From: Chloroflexota bacterium
Lineage (GTDB): Bacteria > Chloroflexota > Anaerolineae > Anaerolineales > Villigracilaceae
NCBI GenBank assembly: GCA_021414245.1
Contig: JAIOOU010000003.1
Coordinates: 558,001 to 622,000, forward strand
Direction of reading: 5' to 3'
DNA: 64,000 bases
Of this stretch, positions 14,763 through 25,142 are shown in pieces. The stretch's first letter is position 1; each line of letters opens with the position of its first letter. The translations under genes were made by a program, and so were the position numbers. Below the pieces are notes generated by a model. The model saw only the letters and a program-made list of their open reading frames with translations. It did not search any database and had not been told where the DNA came from.

Positions 14763-16066
14763 AATATGTGATTGTCGGCGCGGGTGTGGCGGGCATGGCG
14801 GCGGTGGAAGCGATCCGCTCCGTGGACCTGGCTGGGGAGATTCTGATGGTCAGCGATGATCCGCATGGATATTATTCCAGGCCCGGCCTCGCATATTTTT
14901 TGACAGGCGAATTGCACGACAAGGCCTTGTATCCGCTGGCCCCTGATCCCCAAAAAATAAAATTTGATCATCTCAAGGGGCGTGTGACCCGCCTCCTGCA
15001 GGCCGAACATGCGCTCGAGGTGGACGGGAAGGCCCGCCTGACATACGACAAACTGCTGATCGCAGTGGGTGCATGCGCGGTTTCCCTGGAGATTCCCGGA
15101 TCAAAGCTGGAAGATGTGGTCAAGCTGGATCATTTAAGTGACGCAAAAAAAATATTGAGACTGGCGAAACGGGGCGGGACAGCCGTGGTGGTGGGCGGAG
15201 GGATCACTGCACTCGAACTTGTTGAAGGACTGCTTGCGCGCGGGATGAAGGTGCATTACCTGCTGCGCGGGGATCGTTATTGGAGCAATGTGTTGGACAG
15301 GCAGGAATCCCATATTGTGGAGGGGCGTCTGCAGGCGGAAGGCGTGATGCTTCATCATCATGCGGAGTTGGTGGAGATCACGGGAAGGAATGGCCGGGTG
15401 AATGGCGTCCGTCTTCTGGACGGCCGCGCCATAAAGTGCGATCTTGTGGCCTATGCGATCGGTATTCATCCCAGCCTCGATCTGGCCGCAAATACGGCTC
15501 TGGCCCTTGACCGGGGGCTCCTGGTGAATGAACACCTGCAAACCAACGATCCTGATATTTATGCGGCAGGGGATGTGGCCCAGGCCTATGACCCGCTTTC
15601 CGGACGTTCGGTGCTGGACAGCCTGTGGAATCCTGCGCGGGAACAAGGTCATGTGGCAGGATTGAATATGGCCGGCCGTAAAACCGCTTACCTGAAATCC
15701 CCGCCTTTCAATGTGACCCGCCTGGCGGGATTGACCACCACCATTATCGGTGCGGTCGGACGCGGACACGATGAGGATGTGCTCGGGATCGCGCGCGGAG
15801 ACAGTGAGACCTGGCGCGACCTTCCGGATGCGATCGTGGCCCAGAGCGGTTTTGATGTCAATCACATGCGGTTGCTGGTCGGGGAGCGCTCCCTGATCGG
15901 GGCCATCTTAATGGGCGATCAAACTCTTTCGAAGCCTTTGCAAAAAATGATCTCCAACCGCGCGGATATCTCATCCATTCGCGGGAAATTGTTGGAGCCG
16001 GATGCGCCGATTGCCGATTTGATCGCCGATTTTTGGGTGGGCTGGAGAAAAACGATCGCTTTGTAA
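14759..16066 (+). CDS. FAD-dependent pyridine nucleotide-disulfide-type oxidoreductase
   Basis: 435 aa. N-terminal FAD-binding fingerprint VIVGAGVAGMAAVEAIR, a second dinucleotide-binding fingerprint VVVGGGITALELVEGL (about residues 143-158, for NAD(P)H), and the FAD-closing motif DIYAAGDVAQ (about residue 265). This is the layout of ferredoxin/rubredoxin/nitrite reductase-type NAD(P)H oxidoreductases; there is no redox-active CxxC. The C-terminal ~150 residues are divergent. Located between the ferredoxin (four-base overlap) and the membrane protein (22-base gap), so it probably moves electrons between NAD(P)H, the ferredoxin and a membrane partner. Confidence 0.85.
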   Translation: MKYVIVGAGVAGMAAVEAIRSVDLAGEILMVSDDPHGYYSRPGLAYFLTGELHDKALYPLAPDPQKIKFDHLKGRVTRLLQAEHALEVDGKARLTYDKLLIAVGACAVSLEIPGSKLEDVVKLDHLSDAKKILRLAKRGGTAVVVGGGITALELVEGLLARGMKVHYLLRGDRYWSNVLDRQESHIVEGRLQAEGVMLHHHAELVEITGRNGRVNGVRLLDGRAIKCDLVAYAIGIHPSLDLAANTALALDRGLLVNEHLQTNDPDIYAAGDVAQAYDPLSGRSVLDSLWNPAREQGHVAGLNMAGRKTAYLKSPPFNVTRLAGLTTTIIGAVGRGHDEDVLGIARGDSETWRDLPDAIVAQSGFDVNHMRLLVGERSLIGAILMGDQTLSKPLQKMISNRADISSIRGKLLEPDAPIADLIADFWVGWRKTIAL

Positions 16067-16088
16067 ATTCTTTGAAAATGGAGAGGGT

Positions 16089-16646
16089 ATGATGTTGCGT
16101 AGTAACAGGGAACTTTGGTGGGCGGCCGGCATTGGGCTTTTGATCACCGTTATCTACGGGGGCGTGGTTTTGTATACACGGGAGATTCCGGCGGCGGGCG
16201 AATGGTTCGGGCATGTGATTGGCATTCTGGGCTTTATTCTGATGTTGATGACGGAGATTTTGTACAGTCTGCGCAAGCGCTCGCGCCTGGCCAGCTGGGG
16301 CAGGATGTCATCCTGGCTTCAGTTCCACATTTTTACCGGCCTGGTTGGACCGTACATGGTGCTTCTGCACACCTCCTGGAAATTCAATGGATTGGCCGGG
16401 GCTGTGACCCTTTTGACCGTCATCATTGTCTTAAGCGGGATCGTCGGGCGGTATATATACACCCGCATCCCCCGCACGCTGGACGGCCTTGAGATCGAAG
16501 GAACTCTCTCCGAAGCCGCCTTGCGGCAGGCGCGCCAGCTCATGGCCCTCTGGCATACGATCCACATCCCGATCGGTATGGCCCTGTTCATGTCGGCCTT
16601 TATTCATATCGGCGGGGCGTTGTATTACGCCACGTTGCTGAAATAG
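16089..16646 (+). CDS. Four-helix membrane protein, possible cytochrome b-like electron carrier
   Basis: 185 aa with four predicted membrane helices (about residues 8-28, 38-58, 78-125 region, 155-180). Histidines lie in or near helices: GHVIGILGF, WLQFHIFTGLVGP, MVLLHTSWKF, ALWHTIHIPIG, FIHIGGAL. That distribution fits bis-His heme b ligation as in small cytochrome b561/NapC-like membrane subunits, though no family signature is certain. Its place between a cytoplasmic flavoprotein and an exported multiheme cytochrome argues that it carries electrons across the membrane. GGAGAGG precedes the ATG; nine bases separate it from the cytochrome gene. Confidence 0.65.
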   Translation: MMLRSNRELWWAAGIGLLITVIYGGVVLYTREIPAAGEWFGHVIGILGFILMLMTEILYSLRKRSRLASWGRMSSWLQFHIFTGLVGPYMVLLHTSWKFNGLAGAVTLLTVIIVLSGIVGRYIYTRIPRTLDGLEIEGTLSEAALRQARQLMALWHTIHIPIGMALFMSAFIHIGGALYYATLLK

Positions 16647-16655
16647 GAGGCTGCC

Positions 16656-18038
16656 ATGCAAAATAATAGACTGGGCTGTCTTACCGCGACCGGGATCTCT
16701 GCAGCACTCGTTGCCTTGTTCATCATTGTCGGTGTTGCATTTGCCAGCGGGGGACGGATGTTCTCGCCCGGGGAACTAAATGCTGAAACAGGCATCTTGC
16801 GTGGCGGCGTGGCTTCCCATGCGCAGATCGATAAATGCTCCAGCTGTCATAGTGCGCCATGGGAAAAGGACACCATGGCCGATCGTTGTGCCGCCTGTCA
16901 TGCCGACATCGCCGCCCAAATGTTTAATGTTGCGGAACTGCATGGGGCCATTTCGGAAAAGAATCCGAATCTTGCCTGCCGCGATTGCCATCCGGATCAT
17001 CGCGGATCTTCAGCCTCGCTGGTGGATCTGAAGGGCGGGGATTTCCCCCATGACGCACTTGGATTTTCGCTGAAAGGGCATCAGATCGAGGGGCAGGGAA
17101 AGGCCTTCAACTGCGATGCCTGTCATCAGGGGGATGTGAGAACTTTTGTGCCGGACTCGTGCATCAACTGTCACCGCCAGGTCGATATTGCCTTCACCCA
17201 GGCTCATGCACTTTCATTTGGCATGGATTGCCTGGCCTGCCACGACGGCGTGGATCGATATGGTGATGACTTCACTCACAACGCGTTCAACTTTAAACTG
17301 ACTGGCATGCATGTCGGTGTTTCCTGCTCAAAATGCCATCTGGATGCGCGCACGATTGCGGATCTGCAATCCACGCCGCAAGGTTGCAATTCCTGTCATT
17401 TAAAGGATGATCCGCATCAGGGCAGATTTGGGCAGGATTGCGCTGCCTGTCATACGACTTCAGGCTGGAAGCCTGCAAAATTCGACCATAACCTGGCGGA
17501 CTTCAAATTGGAAGGCGAACATGCCGAAGTAACCTGTGAGAAATGCCATGTCGATGGCGCTTATAAGGGCACGCCCAAAGATTGTTATTCATGTCATAAG
17601 GACAATGACGAGCATGGCGGGAAATTTGGAACGGATTGCTCGGCCTGCCACACTCCGAAGAGCTGGGATGACGTGACCTTTGATCACAACCGGACCAATT
17701 TCCCCCTCTCCGGACAGCATGCAGATGTCCCCTGCGAGAATTGCCATAAAAACGGCCAATTTAAAGACACCCCGACGGCATGCGTATCCTGCCATGGATA
17801 CCCCGCTTTCCACGCCGGTGCATTTGGCGCAAATTGTGCTGACTGCCATTCGGTCAATTCCTGGGTTCCCGCCAAATTCAAGGGCTCTCATCCGGGAATC
17901 GCAGATGAAGGCGGCAGCGGTGTCAATCATGGCGGCGCTTCCTGCAGGACCTGCCACACGTCCACTGTATTCGAAGCCACCTGTAGTGCCTGCCATAGCG
18001 GGAACAACTTTGAAGGCGGTGGCGGCGGGGATGATTAG
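16656..18038 (+). CDS. Exported multiheme c-type cytochrome with 17 CXXCH motifs
   Basis: 460 aa. An N-terminal hydrophobic helix (about residues 10-31) acts as signal or anchor. I count 17 CXXCH heme-binding motifs between about residues 61 and 447, roughly one per 24 residues, plus many extra histidines that can serve as distal ligands. The second half repeats a block of about 55 residues: FG.DC.ACHT...W....FDHN...F.L.G.HA.V.CE.CH..G..K.TP..C.SCH, occurring about three times and grading into the ends. This is the cytochrome c3-like multiheme class that conducts electrons outside the cytoplasmic membrane. Last gene of the ferredoxin-flavoprotein-membrane protein operon; a terminator follows. 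Direction of flow and partner are unknown. Confidence 0.92.
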   Translation: MQNNRLGCLTATGISAALVALFIIVGVAFASGGRMFSPGELNAETGILRGGVASHAQIDKCSSCHSAPWEKDTMADRCAACHADIAAQMFNVAELHGAISEKNPNLACRDCHPDHRGSSASLVDLKGGDFPHDALGFSLKGHQIEGQGKAFNCDACHQGDVRTFVPDSCINCHRQVDIAFTQAHALSFGMDCLACHDGVDRYGDDFTHNAFNFKLTGMHVGVSCSKCHLDARTIADLQSTPQGCNSCHLKDDPHQGRFGQDCAACHTTSGWKPAKFDHNLADFKLEGEHAEVTCEKCHVDGAYKGTPKDCYSCHKDNDEHGGKFGTDCSACHTPKSWDDVTFDHNRTNFPLSGQHADVPCENCHKNGQFKDTPTACVSCHGYPAFHAGAFGANCADCHSVNSWVPAKFKGSHPGIADEGGSGVNHGGASCRTCHTSTVFEATCSACHSGNNFEGGGGGDD

Positions 18039-18063
18039 GAATTACAAACAATATTATTAAAGC

Positions 18064-18104
18064 TAAAAAAGGAAAGGCTTCTTGATAAGAGCCTTCCCTT
18101 TTTT
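18064..18104. terminator. Bidirectional terminator between multiheme cytochrome and Ddl-like genes
   Basis: An AAAAAAGG...GGCT arm pairs with AGCC...CCTTTTTT around a loop near 18081; T runs on both strands. It lies between convergent genes. Confidence 0.8.
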
Positions 18105-18125
18105 AGACAGTGGTTTTTCTTGAAA

Positions 18126-19268
18126 CTATTTTTTCTTGTGGGATTCTACAACGTATTCCCGCGGTTCCAGCATTCCCCAGCGGCTGGCTCCGAGATAAAG
18201 AATATCCAGGACCAGGTCTTCATATCGGATTCCCTCAGCCTTTGCCTGCAGACACAAGTCGCTGTAATCCGGGGTCAAGCCGGGCAGGGTGTTGATCTCC
18301 ATCACGCGCGGATTGCCTTCTTCATCCAGACGGATATCGGTTCGGGATACATCCAGGGTGTTCAGGAGCAGATGCGCCCGCAGGGCAAAATATTTTAATT
18401 TCTTTTCGAGTTCGGGTTCGATCTCGGCCGGGCAGAAATATCCGGGAGACCCATCCGCACCGACATCCTTGGATTTGGCTTCCAGTCCGTACACCCAGGG
18501 GGTTACCGAACGGCTGCTATCCAATTCCAGGACGGGGAAGCGGTGAAAGCCGTCTTTTTCATACCATTCTGGATGGCGTGAATATAATTTTGCATCCGCG
18601 CGCCCGAGGATCCCAACCGTAAATTCGCGGCCCGGAAGAAAGGTCTCCACCAATGCGGGCTGCTGGTATGTGTTGATAATATACATGGCCCGCTCGCGCA
18701 ATTCCTTCTCGTTATTGACGATGGCTTTCAGGTCCACGCCCATGCCGGTGCCTTCACGTGCCGGTTTGACGAAAAGGGGGAATTTTAATTCCGCGCGCAG
18801 GGCCTCATCGCCGGAGATGAACTCCTGAAATGGGGCAACGGGCAGGCGCCTGTCACGCCAGATGCGCTTGGTCAGGGTTTTGTCGAGCGAAATGCCATTT
18901 GCGAGTACGCGCGAACCGGTGTACGGGATCTGCAGCATTTCAAGCAGCGCGGGCACCTGCGCTTCCCTGGCGTCTCCGCCCAGGCCTTCCGCAATGTTGA
19001 AACAAATATCGGGTTTTACATCCCTGAGCGCATAGGGCAGGTCCCGGTCTGCCTGGATGAAGACGGTCGTGTGGCCGTCAGTTTCGAGCGCGGCGCGAAG
19101 CGAGTCGATCGTTTCGATATGGTCAAAATCGGCAAAAGCATCCGGCGGGACCCCCTCCGGTTTGGGGTGGTCATCGTCCTTGATGTTTGCAAGAATGGCG
19201 ATCTTCCAATAGCGCTTTATGCGACGACTGGGAGGCCTTTCCTCTTCGCGCGGCAGGGTCTCAGGCAT
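18126..19268 (-). CDS. D-alanine-D-alanine ligase-like ATP-grasp enzyme
   Basis: 380 aa, longer than standard Ddl (about 305-350) because of a ~20-residue charged N-terminal extension. ATP-grasp signatures: ICFNIAEGLGGDAREAQVPALLEMLQIPYTGS, LFVKPAREGTGMGVD, VETFLPGREFTVGILG, RTDIRLDEEGNPRVMEINTLPGLTPDYSDL. These match Ddl-type ligases, which join two amino acids with ATP; the relatives that make other dipeptide-like bonds cannot be excluded because the substrate loop is divergent. GGAGAAAAA precedes the ATG. It diverges from the ATP synthase operon, the 265-base gap between them holding the atp promoter. Confidence 0.82.
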   Translation of the reverse strand: MPETLPREEERPPSRRIKRYWKIAILANIKDDDHPKPEGVPPDAFADFDHIETIDSLRAALETDGHTTVFIQADRDLPYALRDVKPDICFNIAEGLGGDAREAQVPALLEMLQIPYTGSRVLANGISLDKTLTKRIWRDRRLPVAPFQEFISGDEALRAELKFPLFVKPAREGTGMGVDLKAIVNNEKELRERAMYIINTYQQPALVETFLPGREFTVGILGRADAKLYSRHPEWYEKDGFHRFPVLELDSSRSVTPWVYGLEAKSKDVGADGSPGYFCPAEIEPELEKKLKYFALRAHLLLNTLDVSRTDIRLDEEGNPRVMEINTLPGLTPDYSDLCLQAKAEGIRYEDLVLDILYLGASRWGMLEPREYVVESHKKK

Positions 19269-19366
19269 TTTTTCTCCTATTAGATGAAGTATTCAATGTT
19301 AATATACGCAATAATAGCGCAAGATGTGCAGATGACAAGGGCGGGAAGCATTTCTTAAGGTGACGG

Positions 19367-19388
19367 ATGATTGTAACTAGACAATCAT
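19367..19388. promoter_or_regulatory. Operator-like inverted repeat overlapping the atp promoter -35 region
   Basis: ATGATTGT (19367-19374) and ACAATCAT (19381-19388) form a perfect 8-base inverted repeat with a 6-base spacer. It covers the candidate -35 box, a usual place for a repressor site. The regulator is unknown. Confidence 0.45.
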
Positions 19389-19406
19389 TAGCCTTTCAGG
19401 TATCAT
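19378..19406 (+). promoter_or_regulatory. Candidate promoter of the F1-ATPase operon
   Basis: TAGACA (19378-19383), 17-base spacer, TATCAT (19401-19406): each hexamer one mismatch from consensus with ideal spacing. The predicted leader is about 120 bases and contains the hairpin at 19474-19496. Confidence 0.55.
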
Positions 19407-19473
19407 TGGCTCGCTTGTGCCCTTAAGCACTAAGAGAAAAAACAAACGGGTACTCGTGATTTTCAAACTTAAG

Positions 19474-19496
19474 CCCGGATAAGGCAATTATCCGGG
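19474..19496 (+). promoter_or_regulatory. Leader hairpin upstream of atpA
   Basis: CCCGGATAA pairs perfectly with TTATCCGGG around a 5-base loop, 37 bases before the atpA ATG. No T run follows, so it is more likely an mRNA-stability or translation element than a terminator. Confidence 0.45.
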
Positions 19497-19533
19497 TTGT
19501 TGTACATAATAAGAATTTGGTGGAGGCTACAGA

Positions 19534-21198
19534 ATGTCAGACTTGATCAAGCAGATCACCGGTGATCTGCAGAAACAAATTGAGGGCTTCAAGCCTGAAC
19601 TCAACATTAATGATATTGGTGTTGTGGTTGAAGCAGGTGACGGGATCGCCCGTGTACAGGGGCTGGCAAATGTCCGCGCGCAGGAGCTTGTGCAATTCTC
19701 GAATGGGGTCATGGGGACGGCATTCAATCTCGAAAAGGACAGTGTGGGCGTGATCGTAATGGGTGCCTATGACGGCATTACCCAGGGCATGACCGTGCGC
19801 GGCACCGGGCGAATTGCCTCTGTGCCCGTGGGGGATGCGATGATTGGGCGCGTTGTGAACGCGCTCGGCGAGCCGATCGACGGCAAGGGCCCGATCGCCA
19901 CGACCGGCTTTCGCCCAATCGAGCGAATTGCCCCGGGTGTGGTGGAGCGCCAGGATGTGGATACCCCGGTCCAGACCGGCATCAAATCCATCGACTCCAT
20001 GATCCCGGTCGGCCGGGGTCAACGCCAGTTGATCATCGGTGACCGCCAGACCGGCAAGACCGCCATTGCGATCGATACCATCATCAATCAAAAAGGCAAG
20101 GGTGTGACCTGTATCTACGTTGCGGTCGGCCAGAAAAAAGCCGCCGTTGCGCGCACCCTGGGCGTTCTCGAAAAGAATGGCGCCATGGAACACACCATTA
20201 TCGTGGTTGCAGCTGCGGATGAATCGGCGGCCCTGCAGTATATTGCTCCCTACTCCGGAACCGCCATCGGCGAAGAGTTCATGGAAACGGGCCGCGATGC
20301 TTTGATTATTTATGACGATCTTTCCAAACATGCCTGGGCATATCGCCAGGTCTCCCTTCTGCTGCGCCGTCCCCCTGGACGGGAAGCCTATCCGGGTGAT
20401 GTATTCTATTTACATTCGCGTTTGTTGGAACGCTCGGCCCGCCTGGCGAATCAATATGTGATCGTGAAGAATGATTACAAGGAAGCCCTGGCTTCTGAAA
20501 AAGACGGTGTGGATGGTAAAGTCTATGCGGGTCCGGTTTCCAAGGATGATGCCGAGGAGGCCCGCAAACATATGAAGGGTGACCAGGATTACAAGGTCGT
20601 CAAGGTAAAGGGAACCGGCGGATCGCTTACTTCGCTGCCGATCATTGAGACCCTGCTCGGTGACGTGTCTGCGTACATCCCGACCAACGTGATTTCAATT
20701 ACAGACGGCCAGATCTACCTGGAAGGCAACCTTTTTAACGCCGGCATCCGTCCGGCGGTGAATGTGGGTATTTCGGTCTCCCGCGTGGGCGGCGACGCCC
20801 AGACCAAGGCCATGAAACAGGTGGCGGGGCGCTTGCGCCTCGATATGGCGGCCTATCGTGAACTGGCTGCTTTCGCCTTGATGGCTTCCGATCTTGACAA
20901 GTCCACTCAGCAGCAATTGAGCCGCGGACAGCGCATGCAGGAAATCCTCAAGCAGCCTCAATATCGTCCGGCTGAACTGGAACAGCAGGTGATCGTGATC
21001 TTTGCCGGTACAAACGGATTTGCCGACGGCGTTCCACTGGACAAGATGGCGCAATGGCAGGCCGACTTGATCCGCTTTATGGAAACCTCCTATCCTGAAA
21101 TTGGAAAAGATATTGTCACCCGCAAAGCCATTTCAGATGACAATCGGGCGGCAATGGTAAAGGCTCTCGAAGCGTTTCGCGCGGGCTGGCAGGCCTAG
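19534..21198 (+). CDS. atpA: F1-ATPase subunit alpha with internal insertion
   Basis: 554 aa versus about 500-515 usual. Walker A GDRQTGKT at residues 169-176, the non-catalytic-site region [37 protein letters not shown], and [34 protein letters not shown] are all standard. Alpha alternates with beta in the F1 head of ATP synthase at the cytoplasmic membrane. Residues about 310-359 (20461-20610) are an extra charged segment between [15 protein letters not shown] and [14 protein letters not shown], where most bacteria have a loop of only a few residues. GGTGGAGG lies before the ATG. First gene of atpAGDC-mreB. Confidence 0.97.
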   Translation: MSDLIKQITGDLQKQIEGFKPELNINDIGVVVEAGDGIARVQGLANVRAQELVQFSNGVMGTAFNLEKDSVGVIVMGAYDGITQGMTVRGTGRIASVPVGDAMIGRVVNALGEPIDGKGPIATTGFRPIERIAPGVVERQDVDTPVQTGIKSIDSMIPVGRGQRQLIIGDRQTGKTAIAIDTIINQKGKGVTCIYVAVGQKKAAVARTLGVLEKNGAMEHTIIVVAAADESAALQYIAPYSGTAIGEEFMETGRDALIIYDDLSKHAWAYRQVSLLLRRPPGREAYPGDVFYLHSRLLERSARLANQYVIVKNDYKEALASEKDGVDGKVYAGPVSKDDAEEARKHMKGDQDYKVVKVKGTGGSLTSLPIIETLLGDVSAYIPTNVISITDGQIYLEGNLFNAGIRPAVNVGISVSRVGGDAQTKAMKQVAGRLRLDMAAYRELAAFALMASDLDKSTQQQLSRGQRMQEILKQPQYRPAELEQQVIVIFAGTNGFADGVPLDKMAQWQADLIRFMETSYPEIGKDIVTRKAISDDNRAAMVKALEAFRAGWQA

Positions 21199-21225
21199 GT
21201 TTGAACAAGGGATTAAAGGAGACCT

Positions 21226-22119
21226 ATGGCTTCCGCTCGTGAGATGAAACTCCGCATTAAGAGCGTAAAGAACATCGCGCAGGTGACGCGCGCTCTTGAA
21301 ACGGTCAGCGCCAGTAAAGTCCGCAAGGCGGTCAATGCGGTTACGGCCACGCGTTCCTACGCGACCAAGGCCTGGCAGGTGTTGAAGCACGTCGCCGAAC
21401 AGCCTGGCAGAAATAGTTTGCACCCGCTTTTGGTGGAACGTAAGGAAGTGAAAAACACGCTGGTCATCGTGGTGACAGGGGATCGCGGCCTTGCAGGCGC
21501 ATATAACTCCAATGTGATCCGCTATGCGACCCAGCGGTTTGACAAGAACCCTGTTCCGGTCAAGTACATTGCGGTTGGACGCAAAGGCCGCGACCTGCTG
21601 GTCCGCCGGCGCAAGGATGTGATCGGGGATTTCAGCAATCTGCCGGCCGCGCCCTCATTTTTTGATGTCTCGGCCGTCGGCCGCCTGGCCGTGGATTCCT
21701 ACAAAGATGGGGAGGTTGATGAGGTGTATTTGCTCTACACTGACTTCATTAACATGGCCCGTCAGACGACCACGGTCAAGAAGCTGCTGCCTCTTGAGTT
21801 GACGGGGGGCAATCGGGTGCAGGATTTCGAACAGGTCAAACCGGCCGGTCCGGCAGCGGCTTATGAATACGAGCCTGATCAGCGCGAGATCCTGGATGAG
21901 ATCATCCCTCGTTTCACGGCCTTGCAGGTTTACCAGGCGATTTTGGAATCCCAGGCAAGTGAACACGCGGCCCGCATGGTTGCCATGCATGCCGCCACCG
22001 ATAATGCGAAGGAATTGGCTGGCGCCTACCAACTGGCGTACAACAAGGTCCGTCAGCAGGGTATTACCAACGATATTTTGGATATTGTCGGCGGCGCGGA
22101 AGCGCTGTCCGCGAAATAA
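21226..22119 (+). CDS. atpG: F1-ATPase subunit gamma
   Basis: 297 aa, normal length. The N-terminal coiled-coil helix begins MASAREMKLRIKSVKNIAQVTRALETVSASKVRKA and the C-terminal helix carries ESQASEHAARMVAMHAATDNAKEL, the two ends that form the rotating shaft inside the alpha-beta head; ITNDILDIVGGAEAL ends it. VTGDRGLAGAYNSNVI marks the globular Rossmann-like part. Starts 27 bases after atpA with AAGGAG upstream. Confidence 0.97.
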   Translation: MASAREMKLRIKSVKNIAQVTRALETVSASKVRKAVNAVTATRSYATKAWQVLKHVAEQPGRNSLHPLLVERKEVKNTLVIVVTGDRGLAGAYNSNVIRYATQRFDKNPVPVKYIAVGRKGRDLLVRRRKDVIGDFSNLPAAPSFFDVSAVGRLAVDSYKDGEVDEVYLLYTDFINMARQTTTVKKLLPLELTGGNRVQDFEQVKPAGPAAAYEYEPDQREILDEIIPRFTALQVYQAILESQASEHAARMVAMHAATDNAKELAGAYQLAYNKVRQQGITNDILDIVGGAEALSAK

Positions 22120-23535
<1,416 letters not shown>

Positions 23536-23605
23536 TCAAATCAGTGTCGGGTGTTTGAATTTCAAGCGGGTTTTCCCCTTTGGAATATGACACTGGAGAA
23601 TTCCT

Positions 23606-24046
23606 ATGACCATTCGTTGTGAGATCGTTTCGCAGGACCGTACCGTGTTCACGGGGGATGTTGACATCGTTGTTTTGCCGGGAGCCGGCGGCGAGATGGG
23701 TATTCTTCCCAATCATGCGCCTGTGCTCACCACGTTAAAATATGGCGTGGTAAAAATCCGCAAAGGCGGTAAAGAGGAACTCTTTACCGTTGCAGGCGGG
23801 GTGGCGGAGGTTCAGCCGCAGATCGTTACCATCCTGGCGGATGCGGCTGAGAATGTAAATGAGATCGATGAGGCTCGTGCCGAGGCCGCCCGCAAACGCG
23901 CGGAGGAAGTCCTCGCCAAAGGCGTGCCCGCTGATACGGATGCCTATCTTTCAATGGAAGCCGCGCTGCGAAAATCCAATTTACGCCTGGACGCAGTCCG
24001 CCGCTATCGTAAAGGTGGAACCAGAATCCCCACCTCGGAGAATTAA
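23606..24046 (+). CDS. atpC: F1-ATPase subunit epsilon
   Basis: 146 aa. N-terminal beta-sandwich CEIVSQDRTVFTGDVDIVVLPGAGGEMGILPNHAPVLTTLKYGVV and FTVAGGVAEVQPQIVTILADAAE, then a two-helix C-terminal domain (EIDEARAEAARKRAEEVL...). It links gamma to the c-ring and inhibits ATP hydrolysis. A 70-base gap separates it from atpD, the widest within the operon, without a visible terminator. Confidence 0.95.
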   Translation: MTIRCEIVSQDRTVFTGDVDIVVLPGAGGEMGILPNHAPVLTTLKYGVVKIRKGGKEELFTVAGGVAEVQPQIVTILADAAENVNEIDEARAEAARKRAEEVLAKGVPADTDAYLSMEAALRKSNLRLDAVRRYRKGGTRIPTSEN

Positions 24047-24052
24047 ACCCCC

Positions 24053-25060
24053 GTGGCCATGTTCTCAAAAGACCTGGGCATAGACCTGGGCACCATGTTC
24101 ACCCGAATTGCCGACGGTGCGCAAGTGCTGCTCGAGGAACCGACCATTGTTGCCATCGAAGTGGAAGACCAGAAGATGGTGGCGGTTGGCATGGAAGCCC
24201 GCGATATGTTCGGAAAAGTCCCCGAAAGCATCGAGGTCGCCCGCCCCCTCCGCAACGGAGTGATCGCCGATTATGAGATCACCGAGACCCTGCTTCAATA
24301 CCTTTTGCAGCGTGTGAGTGGTTCCATGCGCATTTTCCGACCCCGGGTCATGATCTCTGTTCCCTACGGCGTCACCAGCGTGGAGCGCCGCGCAGTCTAC
24401 GAAGCAGTCATGGAGGCGGGAAGCCGCGAGGCCTTCCTGATCCAGCAGCCATTGGCTGCTGCGATCGGCATCGACCTGCCGATCAATTCACCTTCCGGCA
24501 ACATGATCATCAGTCTTGGCGGGGGATGCACCGAAGCGGCCGTCATGGCCATGTATGGCATTGTAGCCGCTGACACTTTGAGAGCCGGCGGCATGGACCT
24601 GGATGATGCCATTGTTAATTACGTCCGCCGCAAATATGGGGTGGTGATCGGCCAGCCGACCGCGGAACAGTTGAAGATCCGCATTGGAGCGGCCGTCCCG
24701 CAGGATACGGAAAACAGCATGGAAGTTCAGGGCCAGGATCAGGTGTCGGGCTTGCCGCGCCCGGTGACATTGACCACGGGTGAAATTGTGGAGGCCCTTC
24801 AGGAACCTCTCCGTCAGATCGTTGAAACCGGCCGAAAGGTGCTTGAAAAGACGCCCCCCGAACTGGTCTCTGATATTATCGACCGCGGTGTGGCTCTTTG
24901 CGGAGGAGGCGCGCTCTTGCGCGGGATCGATAAGCTATTGACCAAATCCCTCGGCATTCCGGCTTATCTGGTCGATAATCCGCTGACCTGCGTGGTGCAG
25001 GGCGCCGTCAAGAGCTTTGGCATGTTGAATGTCATCCGAAGGAACCTGCCTCAGGTGTAA
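24053..25060 (+). CDS. mreB: MreB/rod-shape-determining actin homologue
   Basis: 335 aa. Actin-fold ATPase signatures: GIDLGTMFTRIA (phosphate 1), RPLRNGVIADYEITE, MISVPYGVTSVERRAVYEA, LGGGCTEAAVMAMYGIV (phosphate 2), ALCGGGALLRGIDKLL (adenosine). MreB forms membrane-associated filaments that guide lateral wall synthesis. The GTG at 24053 or the ATG at 24059 could start it. It is only 6 bases after atpC, so it is transcribed with the F1-ATPase genes; mreC, mreD and rodA are not adjacent. Several positions differ from E. coli MreB (for example GTMFTRIA for GTANTLIY), so it may be a secondary MreB paralogue. Confidence 0.9.
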   Translation: MAMFSKDLGIDLGTMFTRIADGAQVLLEEPTIVAIEVEDQKMVAVGMEARDMFGKVPESIEVARPLRNGVIADYEITETLLQYLLQRVSGSMRIFRPRVMISVPYGVTSVERRAVYEAVMEAGSREAFLIQQPLAAAIGIDLPINSPSGNMIISLGGGCTEAAVMAMYGIVAADTLRAGGMDLDDAIVNYVRRKYGVVIGQPTAEQLKIRIGAAVPQDTENSMEVQGQDQVSGLPRPVTLTTGEIVEALQEPLRQIVETGRKVLEKTPPELVSDIIDRGVALCGGGALLRGIDKLLTKSLGIPAYLVDNPLTCVVQGAVKSFGMLNVIRRNLPQV

Positions 25061-25083
25061 TCGGGGAAGGCATGCAGAATCAA

Positions 25084-25120
25084 ACAGGTGGCCTGCGATC
25101 GGGCCACCTGTTTTTGTTTT
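25084..25120 (+). terminator. Terminator at the end of the atp-mreB operon
   Basis: ACAGGTGGCC (25084-25093) pairs with GGCCACCTGT (25102-25111), followed by TTTTGTTTT. Confidence 0.92.
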
Positions 25121-25142
25121 CTGGGGATGGAATTCGCCCGCG

